59,811 nucleotides of DNA from Shewanella surugensis (GTDB lineage Bacteria; Pseudomonadota; Gammaproteobacteria; Enterobacterales; Shewanellaceae): positions 1 to 59,811 of the forward strand of contig NZ_JAKIKS010000020.1 of the NCBI RefSeq assembly GCF_023284005.1, written 5' to 3'. The translations under genes and the position numbers were made by a program. The stretch's first letter is position 1. Every line of letters begins with the position of its first letter. The notes under the pieces were generated by a model. That model worked only from the letters and a program-made list of their open reading frames with translations, searched no databases and had not been told where the DNA came from. Of the stretch, positions 36,288 through 46,494 are shown piece after piece.

Positions 36288-39200
36288 ATGGCGACCGATA
36301 GTGACTCTAAAGATGATTTAAATAAAGCCAAAGTTCAGATAGACACTGAAGATGGTCGTGTTGCTTCAACAGATGCGAAGAATCAGGAGAATACTGTATC
36401 CAGTGCAGCAGCCACAGCGGTTGATTCGGTTAATCTTGCCGATGCAAGGAATGAAACATTGGATGAGGGGATCACAGCCGCTGGCAGTGAGGATGATCCT
36501 ACGACCCGAAGCAATGCGGAGCAGATATCCGATGAGGGGAGTGGTGCTCAAAGCAACGAAAATGCGCAGTCTAATGTTATTGATAGTCAAGCCGCTATTG
36601 AAGAAGACGAAGAGGCTAATGCAAGTGCTTCCTCCAGTGTCGGTGGGCAAAGTGTGGGTGGGGGGAAATTAGATCCTGCTGGTGTGTCAGCTGGGAGTGT
36701 TGAAGGGAATGATATGACACCGGGTGTTGCAGGAACTGCAGCATCAGGGACTTCAGGTGCTGGTGGCGCTATTGGTCAAAATACAGCCGAAGATGATGTT
36801 AGCTCTCGAACAACAACAGAAATATTTGAAGTGGATGTATTGGATACCGATGAGGATGGTTTGACCCCCAGTTTAGAAGATGATTTTGATAGCCAAACCA
36901 CATCAAAAGTGTTTGAAGTTCAAGTTGATAATGTCAATGATGGGCCAACAGTAGAAAATCTGCAATTTACGATGCGAGAAGATGGCACACTACTGATCAC
37001 TGCTGAGGCGTTATTACTCCATTGTGATGATATTGATGGTGATGATATATCCGTTATTTCAGTTAGATATGATGGTCCTTATGGTGTGTTATTACCTATT
37101 CCAGGGACGGATGATTATCGTTTTTCGCCTAATACGCATTTTAATGGTGATTTAAATCTTCATTATGAGGTCACAGATGGAATCGAAACGGTTTCAGCAG
37201 CCATTGATATTTATGTTGACGCGGTGAATGATACGCCGATTATATCAGGTCCTTTGGCATATAGTATGGATGGAGATGGTCATCTTCGTGTTAGTCAAGC
37301 GCAGTTACTCGCCAATGCAAGTGACATTGAAGGTGATAAACTGACAGCAGAAAATTTAACGATTGGTGAAAATGGACACGTTACTGAAAATGAGGATGGT
37401 AGCTTTACTATCGTTCCCGATCCTCATTTTAGTGGTGAATTATCTCTCGTTTTTGATGTGAGTGATGGAAACGCTCAAACGCAGCAAGTGATGAATATAG
37501 AGGTCGAAGCGGTAGCCGATGCGCCCGAGCTGACCGTGACTGACAATGAGGGTAATAACCTTGGTGATACGGTTATTGTTATCGATCCTGACAATGCTCT
37601 GGAACTTAATATTGACGCCGCTTTAGTTGACCAAGATCTTTCGGAAATATTAACGCTGACGTTAGACGGGGTGCCAGAAGGGTCCGTGGTACGGTTTGAT
37701 GGTGATTCTCTGCTACAAGAACAAGACCATGGACTGCAATCATTTGCAGATACCCAAGTCACTGTGACTTTTGAAGGAGAAGGTGCGGGTTTTAAAAATT
37801 CAGTTGGGTATTATAAGGTGGATGAAGAAGGCAATATTTACGATGTTGAAGTGGTTTATGGAAATGCCTCTGCTCAAGGCAGTGGAGGCGATTTAATGCC
37901 AGGTGAGTCTAACTTTACTTTTGATATTAATGCAAGTGAATCTTTTAATCTCTTTACGATACCTAATGGCGCAAGATCAATTGAAAATCTGGATTATGTT
38001 CCAGGCGAATTTGTTTTTAGAGATGATGATGGTAGCCCAGCCACTATGGGTTCAGCTTCACCTCAATTAATCTTCATTGATGCAAAGGGTGATGAGACCG
38101 TGATTAAAGGCCAGTTTGGAGATGCCGTATTTCATGGTGGGAATAACATTCAGTTAAATGCAGATGATATTAAACATACCCGAGCAGAAATGAATGAAGA
38201 CGGGGAAATTATTATTGGTTTTGAAGATCTCCTTAATGGTGGAGATAAAGACTTTAATGATTTTACTTTTAGTATTGATATGGGAGAAGTGAATCAACAA
38301 ATTTATGGGGGCGAAATTCTTGTTGATGAAACGGGCTCTAGTGCCATACCAACGACAGCGATTAGTGACACGATTAGTATTCAATTACCCGAGGATTACA
38401 GCGGAGAATTTAATGTAACGGTCAAAGCTACGGCCACAGAGTTGTCAAATGATGATGAAGCCTCTGTTATTCAAAAGGTTCATGTCGATGCTCGAGAACA
38501 TGCCCCAGAAAGTGAAGCCAAAGAAACGGTTATTGATGAAGATGGCAGTTACATTTTTACGTTAGCGGATTTCCCTTTTAGCGATCAAAATGTAGCTGAT
38601 AGGTTAGAGAGTATCACTGTACTTGATTTGCCTAATGAGGGGGTGATGCTCTTATCTGAAGAACCGATTAATGAAGGGCAAGCGATTAGCCGTGTTGATA
38701 TTGAAGAAGGACTATTAAGTTACCAGACTGAGCCTGATTTTCATGGTGAAGTGAGCCTGACTTATACCGTCTCTGACGGTGAATTAAGTTCGTCCCCACA
38801 GACTTTCACAATAGATGTGACGCCCATCAATGATCCGGTCATTGCAAAAGATGATCGGGTTGAGAGGCAAGAAGACTCTCGAACGGTGTTTACCGCCAAA
38901 GAGTTATTGGCGAACGATTTTGATGCGGACGGCGATAAGCAGCATATCATCGAGGTGATCCCTGGGCCCAATACCCATGGTGAGGTGTACGTCAATGATC
39001 ATGGAAATGTGGTGTTTGTGCCCGAAGCCAACTATTTTGGTGAGGCGGTATTTGAGTATGTGGCTGCCGATGAGCGGGGCAGTACCGACACGGCCAACGT
39101 GACAGTGAATGTGACTGCTGAAAACGATCCTGTGATCGCTAAGGATGATTTTGGATCAGCGCCTAAAGAGCCGATGATCCGGCTGGATGAATTATCGGAA

Positions 39201-42200
39201 TACGGGGTCATGCAATATCTTGATGGTGTTGAATGGAAAGAAATGGAAGTAGGAGTAGAATATTCGGCTCATACACAAGTGCAGTTTATCACTAACACTG
39301 AAGAAGTCAGAGAAATAACAAGAGATATCAAGATTGGTAGTTTTGATGGGAATGATGATAACAGTACTTTTATTGGAACAGTTAAAACCAGTGATTGGGG
39401 TAATGTTGATGGCAACAGAGCTGTTTTTGAGACTGGTGATGGGGCAAAGATTACTACCAGTGTGTCGGACGGGGATTTAACCGTCTGGAATGGAGAAGGG
39501 CATATTGGGTCGGGGGTAGGAAATGCAACATTTAATGGTTTAAGTGGTAATGAAGTGCTGACAGTAAAGATTGAAGCAGAAGATATTAATCAGGTGACTT
39601 TTGCTTTAGATGGATTAGGCGGCTATTTTGATAAAGACAGTGGGCATGCAACTGAAGTTGTGATTACGGCATATGATATTCATGGAAAGGTCATTGATGT
39701 TCAGGGCGACTTCAGAGAATCAAGAACGGAATTTGATGAGTATCAGTTTACGACAGATAGACCCGTCGATCATTTTACTTTAGGGACCGAAGGGGGGAAT
39801 GGAACTTATGTCGTACAAAGTATGACGGTATCCCGGACGGCATCAGATGAAGTGAAAATGATTACAATACAAGGTGATGGTAGTGAAGCTCACAATATTG
39901 TGCATCTGGAGCTTAATTATGACAATGCAGATACCCCTTTAAACCTTACCGATCAATTAATTGATATAAATGATAATATTGAAATAAATCCATTTGCTTT
40001 ACTTGAAGATTCCGAGTTTACATTTAGTCCACAAGATTTATTGCGTAATGATCTCGACGCCGATGGTGATGCACTGAGTATTGTTGATGTGCGATCAATC
40101 GATGATACTCACGGTGAAGTCATTATCGATGATAATGGCCAAATCGTGTTTACACCGGATGCTGATTATCATGGTCCGGCCAGTTTCGAATATACGGTTA
40201 CTGATGGTAATGGCAGCTTTGATACAGCCACGGTCAATGTGACGGTGACGCCAGAAAATGATGTGGTGATTGCTCACGATGATTATTTTGGAGGGGGAGA
40301 AGATCGTGCTCAATTGTTTACATTTGATGAGTTGTTACGCAATGATTTTGATGTGGAAAGCGATGAGTTAACCATTACTCAAGTGCAGATGATTAATGAC
40401 AATCATGGCGATGTTAAAATGACAGACGAGGGGGTTTTCTTTACGCCAGCTCCCGATTTCAACGGCATGGCCTCTTTTAAATATACGGTTGCTGACGAAG
40501 ATGGACTGGAAGATACTGCGACTGTGCATGTCGATGTTGCCGCCGTGAATGATGCGCCAAATGCGCCAATGTTAACGTTGAATGGAGATGAAGATCAAAT
40601 ATTGGTAATTGATCCTAAATTCATAACGGATCAAGTACCTGATATTGATAATGACGATATTACCTTAGAAAACCTCATTATAAAGCACCCTGATAATGCG
40701 ACACTGCAGCAGCAACCTGATGGTATGTTCCATTTATTAACCCCTCCGGATTTTAATGGGCTTATTGAATTAGGTTACCAAGTGTTTGATGGTACCGATT
40801 CAGTTGAGGGCTCATTGAATGTCGATATTATCCCAGTCAATGATAGGCCTTTTACAGAAGGGAATGCGCAACTTACCACCCACGAAGATGGTGACTTTAG
40901 CTTTAATGCTGATGACTTGTTAAATCTATTTGATGATATTGATACTGAACATTTGATCGTATCACGTATTATTACCGCGGAAGGAGAAGATGGAGGTGAG
41001 CTGATTGATAATGGCGATGGCAGTTGGACCTTTAGTCCTGCCACAAATTTTGCCGGAACCTCCGATCTGCAAGTTATCGTCAGTGATGGTGAATTTGAAA
41101 CGACCTTAGATGTACCTATTTATGTTCGTCCTGTTGCAGATGGCGCCGTTATCACGACCGATCACGAAGGGCCTTTGGTATTTAATGAAGATAGTACAGG
41201 ACATTTAGGCCTGAATATGATGATGGTTGATGATTCTGAGACGTTAAGTCATCTCATTATTACTGGCTTCCCGGTCGGCTTCGAAGTGTCAGATGGAGAG
41301 AATACTATTTTCATTACTGAAGTGGGGCAAGTGCTTAATGTGACAAATTGGAATGTTGACGATCTCGCATTAACGCCCCCAGATAATTTTTCGGGTAACT
41401 TCTTTTTAACGGTCTCAGCCACGACAGTTGATTATGGTGATGAAGCTTCAGAGCCTGCACCGATAAGTACTGCTGAGACATTAGTACCGTCGGGCGATTT
41501 TGAAACTGAGGTAGATGAAGCCTTATTACTCACAGCTGCTGAGTTATTAGAAATGACCGACATTATTGAGGCTAAAGATGGCGATAATGTGCATATGTTG
41601 AGCTTTACGAAACCTGATCAGGGTGAGATTGTCAATAATGGCGATGGAACGTGGCTTGTGAGACCATCTGAAGGGTTTACGGGGGAATTGGATTTAGCGT
41701 ATGTCGTAGATCAAGACGGCATATTACATGATGCGCAAAGCTCGATTGCAGTGAAAGGCGAAGGAGGTGATAACCAAGCACCGGCAATAGAGGCGATAGT
41801 CACCACCGAACTGGAAGAAGGCAATACGCTCTCTTTCACTGACGCTGATATGTTAGCTCAGTTATCTGATAGGGATGAATTGCATATAGAATCAGTCAGT
41901 TTGTCATGGGGTCAAGGGCTATTAGAAGAATTGCTCAATGGTGAGTACCGTTTTACGCCAGCCGAAGGATTTATAGGGGAAGCCCATATCGCATTTGTTG
42001 CTTCTGATGGGACACAAAGTATAGAGAGCTATTTTAATGTTAATTTAGTGCCACCTTCAGAGTCTCACCCTTTAAGATTAAGTGATGACGGTTCTGTGTT
42101 AGTGAGTCAAGAGATATTAGCCAAAGAATTAGGCTTAATGTCAGCAGATTTGATCAGTGGGGTGGCTTATGCTGAAGAGCATGGCACCATCATTGATAAC

Positions 42201-42938
42201 GGTGATGGCACACATCATTTTTGGCCTGATGCAGAATTTACGGGTGAATTAAACTTAGAGGTGTCGACGATTCATGAGGGGGGGATTGACATTCAACCAC
42301 TGCATTTTAATGTACCAATAGAAAATCAAGATGTGACTGAAACTGATGTTGATGATATTGAACTACCTGTCGGTGGAAGTGATAAGCTTACTGACGAGGC
42401 TACTGTTTCTGAAAACATGGGTGTAGAACAAACGGCAGTGGAAAGCCCTGATATCACAGCGGCACCTGGTGCCGAAATTAGTGTTCCGATCTCTGCTGAG
42501 ATTGCTCATGATGACGCTGTTGATCATATCATTATCTCGAGCTTACCTGACGGGGCCTCAGTATCTGGAGGGCTTGAGCAGCCTGATGGAAGCGTTATGC
42601 TAACCGGTGATTTATTGATACCGGTTAAAATGAATTTGGGGGATAATTTTGAAGGTGTAGCAGAAATCCACCTACAAGGTTTTGATGGGCATGATAATGC
42701 GATTTCAGAAGCTTCTGTGAATGTGAGTCTTGAGGTGAGTGAGCAATATGCGCTCGATTCGAGTAGTCGACCGGATGTGGAGGATATTGATAAGCCAACT
42801 TCAGAGCAAAGAGGGGACTGGACTGACTCTAATAATACTCATATGGATGTGGATGCCATGGATGACAGTACGGGTTTCGATGCTGACTCGCAAGGTGTTG
42901 GTGCATCTCCAACCGATATAGATGATAATTTATTATAA
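36288..42938 (+). CDS. Giant acidic cadherin-like repeat protein, likely type I secreted adhesin
   Basis: A 2216-residue, strongly acidic protein. Residues 1-200 are low-complexity and rich in Asp, Glu, Ser, Ala and Gly, with no Sec signal. The rest is mainly a chain of about 95-99-residue cadherin-like modules whose junctions read xNDxP (for example VNDGPTVEN, NDPVIAKDD, VNDRPFTEG). Around residues 500-670 is a DUF4114-like domain ending GFEDLLNGGDKDFNDFTFSID. Around 1005-1220 is a different beta-rich, carbohydrate-binding-like module. No RTX nonapeptides are seen; the C-terminus ends DIDDNLL, acidic then hydrophobic as in many type I signals. ATG 36288 has an ideal GGAGG site. It is divergent from the secretion operon. 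Confidence 0.85.
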   Translation: MATDSDSKDDLNKAKVQIDTEDGRVASTDAKNQENTVSSAAATAVDSVNLADARNETLDEGITAAGSEDDPTTRSNAEQISDEGSGAQSNENAQSNVIDSQAAIEEDEEANASASSSVGGQSVGGGKLDPAGVSAGSVEGNDMTPGVAGTAASGTSGAGGAIGQNTAEDDVSSRTTTEIFEVDVLDTDEDGLTPSLEDDFDSQTTSKVFEVQVDNVNDGPTVENLQFTMREDGTLLITAEALLLHCDDIDGDDISVISVRYDGPYGVLLPIPGTDDYRFSPNTHFNGDLNLHYEVTDGIETVSAAIDIYVDAVNDTPIISGPLAYSMDGDGHLRVSQAQLLANASDIEGDKLTAENLTIGENGHVTENEDGSFTIVPDPHFSGELSLVFDVSDGNAQTQQVMNIEVEAVADAPELTVTDNEGNNLGDTVIVIDPDNALELNIDAALVDQDLSEILTLTLDGVPEGSVVRFDGDSLLQEQDHGLQSFADTQVTVTFEGEGAGFKNSVGYYKVDEEGNIYDVEVVYGNASAQGSGGDLMPGESNFTFDINASESFNLFTIPNGARSIENLDYVPGEFVFRDDDGSPATMGSASPQLIFIDAKGDETVIKGQFGDAVFHGGNNIQLNADDIKHTRAEMNEDGEIIIGFEDLLNGGDKDFNDFTFSIDMGEVNQQIYGGEILVDETGSSAIPTTAISDTISIQLPEDYSGEFNVTVKATATELSNDDEASVIQKVHVDAREHAPESEAKETVIDEDGSYIFTLADFPFSDQNVADRLESITVLDLPNEGVMLLSEEPINEGQAISRVDIEEGLLSYQTEPDFHGEVSLTYTVSDGELSSSPQTFTIDVTPINDPVIAKDDRVERQEDSRTVFTAKELLANDFDADGDKQHIIEVIPGPNTHGEVYVNDHGNVVFVPEANYFGEAVFEYVAADERGSTDTANVTVNVTAENDPVIAKDDFGSAPKEPMIRLDELSEYGVMQYLDGVEWKEMEVGVEYSAHTQVQFITNTEEVREITRDIKIGSFDGNDDNSTFIGTVKTSDWGNVDGNRAVFETGDGAKITTSVSDGDLTVWNGEGHIGSGVGNATFNGLSGNEVLTVKIEAEDINQVTFALDGLGGYFDKDSGHATEVVITAYDIHGKVIDVQGDFRESRTEFDEYQFTTDRPVDHFTLGTEGGNGTYVVQSMTVSRTASDEVKMITIQGDGSEAHNIVHLELNYDNADTPLNLTDQLIDINDNIEINPFALLEDSEFTFSPQDLLRNDLDADGDALSIVDVRSIDDTHGEVIIDDNGQIVFTPDADYHGPASFEYTVTDGNGSFDTATVNVTVTPENDVVIAHDDYFGGGEDRAQLFTFDELLRNDFDVESDELTITQVQMINDNHGDVKMTDEGVFFTPAPDFNGMASFKYTVADEDGLEDTATVHVDVAAVNDAPNAPMLTLNGDEDQILVIDPKFITDQVPDIDNDDITLENLIIKHPDNATLQQQPDGMFHLLTPPDFNGLIELGYQVFDGTDSVEGSLNVDIIPVNDRPFTEGNAQLTTHEDGDFSFNADDLLNLFDDIDTEHLIVSRIITAEGEDGGELIDNGDGSWTFSPATNFAGTSDLQVIVSDGEFETTLDVPIYVRPVADGAVITTDHEGPLVFNEDSTGHLGLNMMMVDDSETLSHLIITGFPVGFEVSDGENTIFITEVGQVLNVTNWNVDDLALTPPDNFSGNFFLTVSATTVDYGDEASEPAPISTAETLVPSGDFETEVDEALLLTAAELLEMTDIIEAKDGDNVHMLSFTKPDQGEIVNNGDGTWLVRPSEGFTGELDLAYVVDQDGILHDAQSSIAVKGEGGDNQAPAIEAIVTTELEEGNTLSFTDADMLAQLSDRDELHIESVSLSWGQGLLEELLNGEYRFTPAEGFIGEAHIAFVASDGTQSIESYFNVNLVPPSESHPLRLSDDGSVLVSQEILAKELGLMSADLISGVAYAEEHGTIIDNGDGTHHFWPDAEFTGELNLEVSTIHEGGIDIQPLHFNVPIENQDVTETDVDDIELPVGGSDKLTDEATVSENMGVEQTAVESPDITAAPGAEISVPISAEIAHDDAVDHIIISSLPDGASVSGGLEQPDGSVMLTGDLLIPVKMNLGDNFEGVAEIHLQGFDGHDNAISEASVNVSLEVSEQYALDSSSRPDVEDIDKPTSEQRGDWTDSNNTHMDVDAMDDSTGFDADSQGVGASPTDIDDNLL

Positions 42939-43103
42939 TAGCGTGATTTATTTTCTTGTAAATGGAGGCCCAATAGTGTGTTCGATATTGGTGCTTAATG
43001 TTTTTCGTTTTCTTGCTCATCTTTTCAATTTAGCATTTCAGCTTATTTTTTATTGAATTTGTAAAAATATTACTTTCTTTTGGGACTCAATTTGTTATAA
43101 ATT

Positions 43104-43119
43104 AAAACAACTGTTTAAA
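43104..43119. promoter_or_regulatory. PsrA-type operator upstream of the second acyl-CoA dehydrogenase
   Basis: AAAACAACTGTTTAAA contains AAAC-AACT-GTTT, the same AAAC-N4-GTTT pattern and A+T flanks as the palindrome at 12333-12350. It ends 23 bp before the start codon at 43143, which suggests control by the TetR regulator at 12377. Confidence 0.6.
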
Positions 43120-43142
43120 TCTAACGTTTGAGAACCTTGGTC

Positions 43143-44897
43143 ATGAATCCATATAATGCCCCTTTAGCGGATATGCAATTTTTACTTGAGCGAGTATTTA
43201 ACGCGCCAGACACCTGGGCATCACTGCCTGCAATAGCTGAAGCTGTTGATATTGACACGGCTTTAGCTATTTTAGATGAAGCGGGTAAAATTAGTCGTGA
43301 GTTAATTCATCCCATCAACCGCAGCGGTGATGAAGAAGGAGTAACACATGAAAAGGGTAAAGTGATCACCCCTACAGGATTTAAAGCGGTTTATAAAGAG
43401 TACGCGGAAGGGGGCTGGGTAGGCTTATGTGGCGATCCTGAATTTGGTGGTATGGGAATGCCTAAAATGTTAGGTGTTCTTGTTGATGAGATGGCTTACA
43501 GTGCTTCTAATGCTTTTACATTGTATGGTTCTTTGACCGCTGGCGCCGCTTTGTGTATTCATGCTCATGGCAGTGAAGAGATTAAAAACACTTATTTACC
43601 TCACCTTTACAGTGGTGAGTGGGCCGGTGCTATGGGGATGACAGAGCCTCAATCAGGTTCAGATCTACGCACTATTCGCACTAAAGCGGAGCCCCAAAAT
43701 GATGGTAGCTATCAAATCAGTGGCAGTAAGATTTTTATTACTGGGGGCGAACATGATCTAACGGACAATATCATTCATTTAGTGTTAGCAAAACTACCTG
43801 ATTCTAAAGGTATTTCATTATTTCTCGTTCCAAAAGTGGCTTTAGATAATTCGGGACATTTAGCAGAAGGTAATGGGGTAACAGTGGGCTCGATTGAACA
43901 TAAAATGGGTCTTAAAGCGTCATCAACGTGTGTGATGAATTTTGATAATGCGACGGGGTATTTAATTGGTGAGCCTGATCGCGGTTTAGTTTGCATGTTT
44001 ACTATGATGAATTATGAGCGTTTGGCTATTGGGATCCAAGGGTTAGGTACGTCGCAGGCGGCTTATCAAATGGCCTCTGAATATGCTAAAGAGCGCTTGC
44101 AGGGGGTTGCCGCGGGAACTAAACCGGGCCCACAGAGCGATCCTATTATAGTTCATGGGGATGTCCGCCGTATGTTGTTGACGATAAAAACGATGACAGA
44201 GGCTGGCCGAGCATTATCCATGTATACTGGACAACAATTGGATTTTGCTAAATACGGTGAGGGTGATATTCAAGCCAAGGCACAACAATATGTGGGGTTA
44301 TTAACGCCAGTGGCTAAGGCATTTTTGAGTGATCGTGGTTTAGAGGCCGCGATTATGGGCCAGCAGGTTTTTGGTGGGCATGGTTATATTCGTGAAACGG
44401 GCATTGAGCAACTCGTGCGTGATACTCGGATTGCCCAAATTTACGAAGGCACCAATGGCATACAAGCCATCGACTTTCTGGGTCGTAAGGTGACGGGTGA
44501 TAATGTGGCGGCGCTTAAGCGCTTTGTTGATGAGCATAAAGCCAATATGGAGCTGATGGCTCATGTTTCGTCATCTTATAAACACAAGGTCATTGCACTA
44601 TTTGATGCGTTATTAGCATCGGCTTTGCAGGTCAATGAAAATAAACTTACCCATCCTGCGTTAGTGAATGCTTGTGCAGTGGATTTCCTCGATGCCTTTG
44701 GCTTCATTCTTTATGGCTATTTCTGGTTAGCCATGGCCAATGCGGCTGATGATCATCCTGATCAACAATTTAAAGCGCAAAAACAACATTTAATGCAGTT
44801 TTATTTTGATAAACTGATTGCGAAAGCAGATTATCATTTAAGCCAAGTGAATGCTGGAGATAGTGCGATCATGGATATACCTGAAGTGTTATTTTAA
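43143..44897 (+). CDS. Acyl-CoA dehydrogenase with C-terminal extension
   Basis: A 584-residue FAD-dependent acyl-CoA dehydrogenase of the long type found beside beta-oxidation genes. Core motifs include GAMGMTEPQSGSDLRTIRTKA, YQISGSKIFITGGEHD, the FAD-binding GQQVFGGHGYIRETGIEQL and RIAQIYEGTNGIQAIDFLGRK. The extra C-terminal domain of about 150 residues is typical of this subfamily. I chose ATG 43143 over an upstream in-frame TTG; the N-terminus MNPYNAPLADMQFLLERVF fits relatives. It is monocistronic, with a PsrA-like operator before it and a terminator after it. Exact chain-length preference cannot be read. Confidence 0.94.
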   Translation: MNPYNAPLADMQFLLERVFNAPDTWASLPAIAEAVDIDTALAILDEAGKISRELIHPINRSGDEEGVTHEKGKVITPTGFKAVYKEYAEGGWVGLCGDPEFGGMGMPKMLGVLVDEMAYSASNAFTLYGSLTAGAALCIHAHGSEEIKNTYLPHLYSGEWAGAMGMTEPQSGSDLRTIRTKAEPQNDGSYQISGSKIFITGGEHDLTDNIIHLVLAKLPDSKGISLFLVPKVALDNSGHLAEGNGVTVGSIEHKMGLKASSTCVMNFDNATGYLIGEPDRGLVCMFTMMNYERLAIGIQGLGTSQAAYQMASEYAKERLQGVAAGTKPGPQSDPIIVHGDVRRMLLTIKTMTEAGRALSMYTGQQLDFAKYGEGDIQAKAQQYVGLLTPVAKAFLSDRGLEAAIMGQQVFGGHGYIRETGIEQLVRDTRIAQIYEGTNGIQAIDFLGRKVTGDNVAALKRFVDEHKANMELMAHVSSSYKHKVIALFDALLASALQVNENKLTHPALVNACAVDFLDAFGFILYGYFWLAMANAADDHPDQQFKAQKQHLMQFYFDKLIAKADYHLSQVNAGDSAIMDIPEVLF

Positions 44898-44950
44898 TGT
44901 TTATTGTATAAGAATACGTTTAGTTTTCGTTTACTCAGAAGGTAATAAAT

Positions 44951-44981
44951 AAAGGTGACATGACTGTCATGACACCTTTTT
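44951..44981 (+). terminator. Terminator of the acyl-CoA dehydrogenase gene
   Basis: AAAGGTG and CACCTTT arms, with an internal CATGAC/GTCATG stem separated by one mismatch, form a long hairpin followed by a T-run. The A-run on the other side suggests it also serves the convergent dacB gene. Confidence 0.9.
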
Positions 44982-45030
44982 ATTGCATTTTTTGGGACGT
45001 TCGGCAGTGTTAAATAATAGCGTTTTTCAC

Positions 45031-46464
45031 TTATTGCTTGACTAATAATGTGGCTAGAGCAAGGTTGAAAGCGATAGGCTTTTCTGATGGTAAAGGCTCA
45101 CTGATACCATTTTCTAAGCTAACAAAAAGTAATAACTTACCAGTATCAGTTTTAATAAAGCCGGCTAAATTATTAACGCCTTTCAGCGTGCCTGTTTTTG
45201 CTATAACATGTTGTTTTATTGGTTTTTTATCAAATCCATAGCGATGTGATAATGTGCCTTTTACCCCTGAAATAGGTAAAGAATCTAAGAGGTACTTAAA
45301 TCGACTGTCAGTACTGATTAAGTGTAAGATTGAGGCGAGTTGTGAAGCGCTTAATAAATTATAGCGAGAGAGACCTGAACCATCGACAATAGTGGCGTGA
45401 GTGAGATCTATACCAAGGCTGTTCAGCTCTTCACGTAGGATCACTATCCCTTGTTTTAATGCGTTTTTTCCTTGGGTATTCTGCCCCATTTTCTTGATTA
45501 AGCTATCTGCTATAAAATTATCTGATTTAAGTAATAAAGTATTGAGCAATTGGCTTAATGGCTTAGATTGATGCGTGACTAATAAACTGAGCTTATTCAT
45601 GTCTTGTTGTTTATTGATGAGTTGACCATTTAATTGGATGGCTAATGAAGACATGAGCTGTTTAAGGGTTTGTTTCGCATAAATGAGAGGATCAGAGACC
45701 GCTATTTGTAGTTTGACGCCTTTGGGGTTGGAAAAACAGCCAGTAATATGGAATTGATTATTGGGTAAAGAAATCAGATTGAGCTCACAATCCTTATTTT
45801 GAGGTGAAAAGGTGGCGGCGGTGGTAATGCTAATCGGTTCGTTCTCATTGAATGTTAGTCCACTCGACGCAGTGGTTGGACTCGGAAGCAGTGTCGCTTT
45901 AATGCAGTTTTGATTAATCGCATATTGAGAAATAGGCGAAGCATAACACATGGTTAAGTCTTCCCATGCCCAACCTGGGGCATGTAGTGTTTCTTCATTA
46001 GCGCCGAGTAAATAGAGATTGCCTGTTATTTTATTGAGACCTTGAGTTTTCAATTTTTGTAGTAGTATGAACAAATCTTGCTTAGTGAAGCTAGGATCAC
46101 CTGAAAACGCAATGAAAAGATCACCTTCAATAATCCCTTTAACAATAGGAGCATCACTATAAATACGCGTTTTAAAAGTGAATTTTGGACCCAAGTATGA
46201 GCTCGTGGCAACGGCCGTTAATAACTTCATGGTACTGGCGGGCAAAAAGCGTTTATGCGCATTTCGCTGATATAATATGGGGGGGGGATTGGTTCGATTA
46301 GAAGGACTGATATCTTGAATTAAAACAGCTGTAAGCGAATCAAAAGGCTCGATTTTTGCAATTTGGGCGGCTAAGGGCTCACTGGCATAAGTGGAAAGGG
46401 AGATTGCAACGCTAAAAAATGCAATACTTGCCGATCGGTTGAAAAAAGTACGGTATTGTATCAT
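45031..46464 (-). CDS. dacB: D-alanyl-D-alanine carboxypeptidase/endopeptidase (PBP4, DacB)
   Basis: PBP4 trims and cleaves peptidoglycan cross-links in the periplasm. The 477-residue precursor has a signal peptide (hydrophobic stretch about residues 11-25, cleavage near TYAS). The three class C penicillin-binding motifs are present: SxxK as STMK (Ser77-Lys80), SDN in LLKSDNFIADSL, and KTG in AKTGTLKGVNNLAG. Length matches E. coli DacB. A small membrane protein gene lies 30 bp upstream in the same direction. Confidence 0.96.
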   Translation of the reverse strand: MIQYRTFFNRSASIAFFSVAISLSTYASEPLAAQIAKIEPFDSLTAVLIQDISPSNRTNPPPILYQRNAHKRFLPASTMKLLTAVATSSYLGPKFTFKTRIYSDAPIVKGIIEGDLFIAFSGDPSFTKQDLFILLQKLKTQGLNKITGNLYLLGANEETLHAPGWAWEDLTMCYASPISQYAINQNCIKATLLPSPTTASSGLTFNENEPISITTAATFSPQNKDCELNLISLPNNQFHITGCFSNPKGVKLQIAVSDPLIYAKQTLKQLMSSLAIQLNGQLINKQQDMNKLSLLVTHQSKPLSQLLNTLLLKSDNFIADSLIKKMGQNTQGKNALKQGIVILREELNSLGIDLTHATIVDGSGLSRYNLLSASQLASILHLISTDSRFKYLLDSLPISGVKGTLSHRYGFDKKPIKQHVIAKTGTLKGVNNLAGFIKTDTGKLLLFVSLENGISEPLPSEKPIAFNLALATLLVKQ

Positions 46465-46494
46465 CGTTGAGTTAACTTATTGATTAATTAATCT

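Noticed and set aside
36474..36485. TAAG motif as proof of LapG-dependent cleavage
   Set aside because: The motif is only four residues long and no LapG, LapD or retention module is seen, so it is kept only as a note.
36352..36672. Overlapping frames inside the giant repeat-protein gene
   Set aside because: They are out-of-frame shadows of a well supported gene with clear domain repeats.
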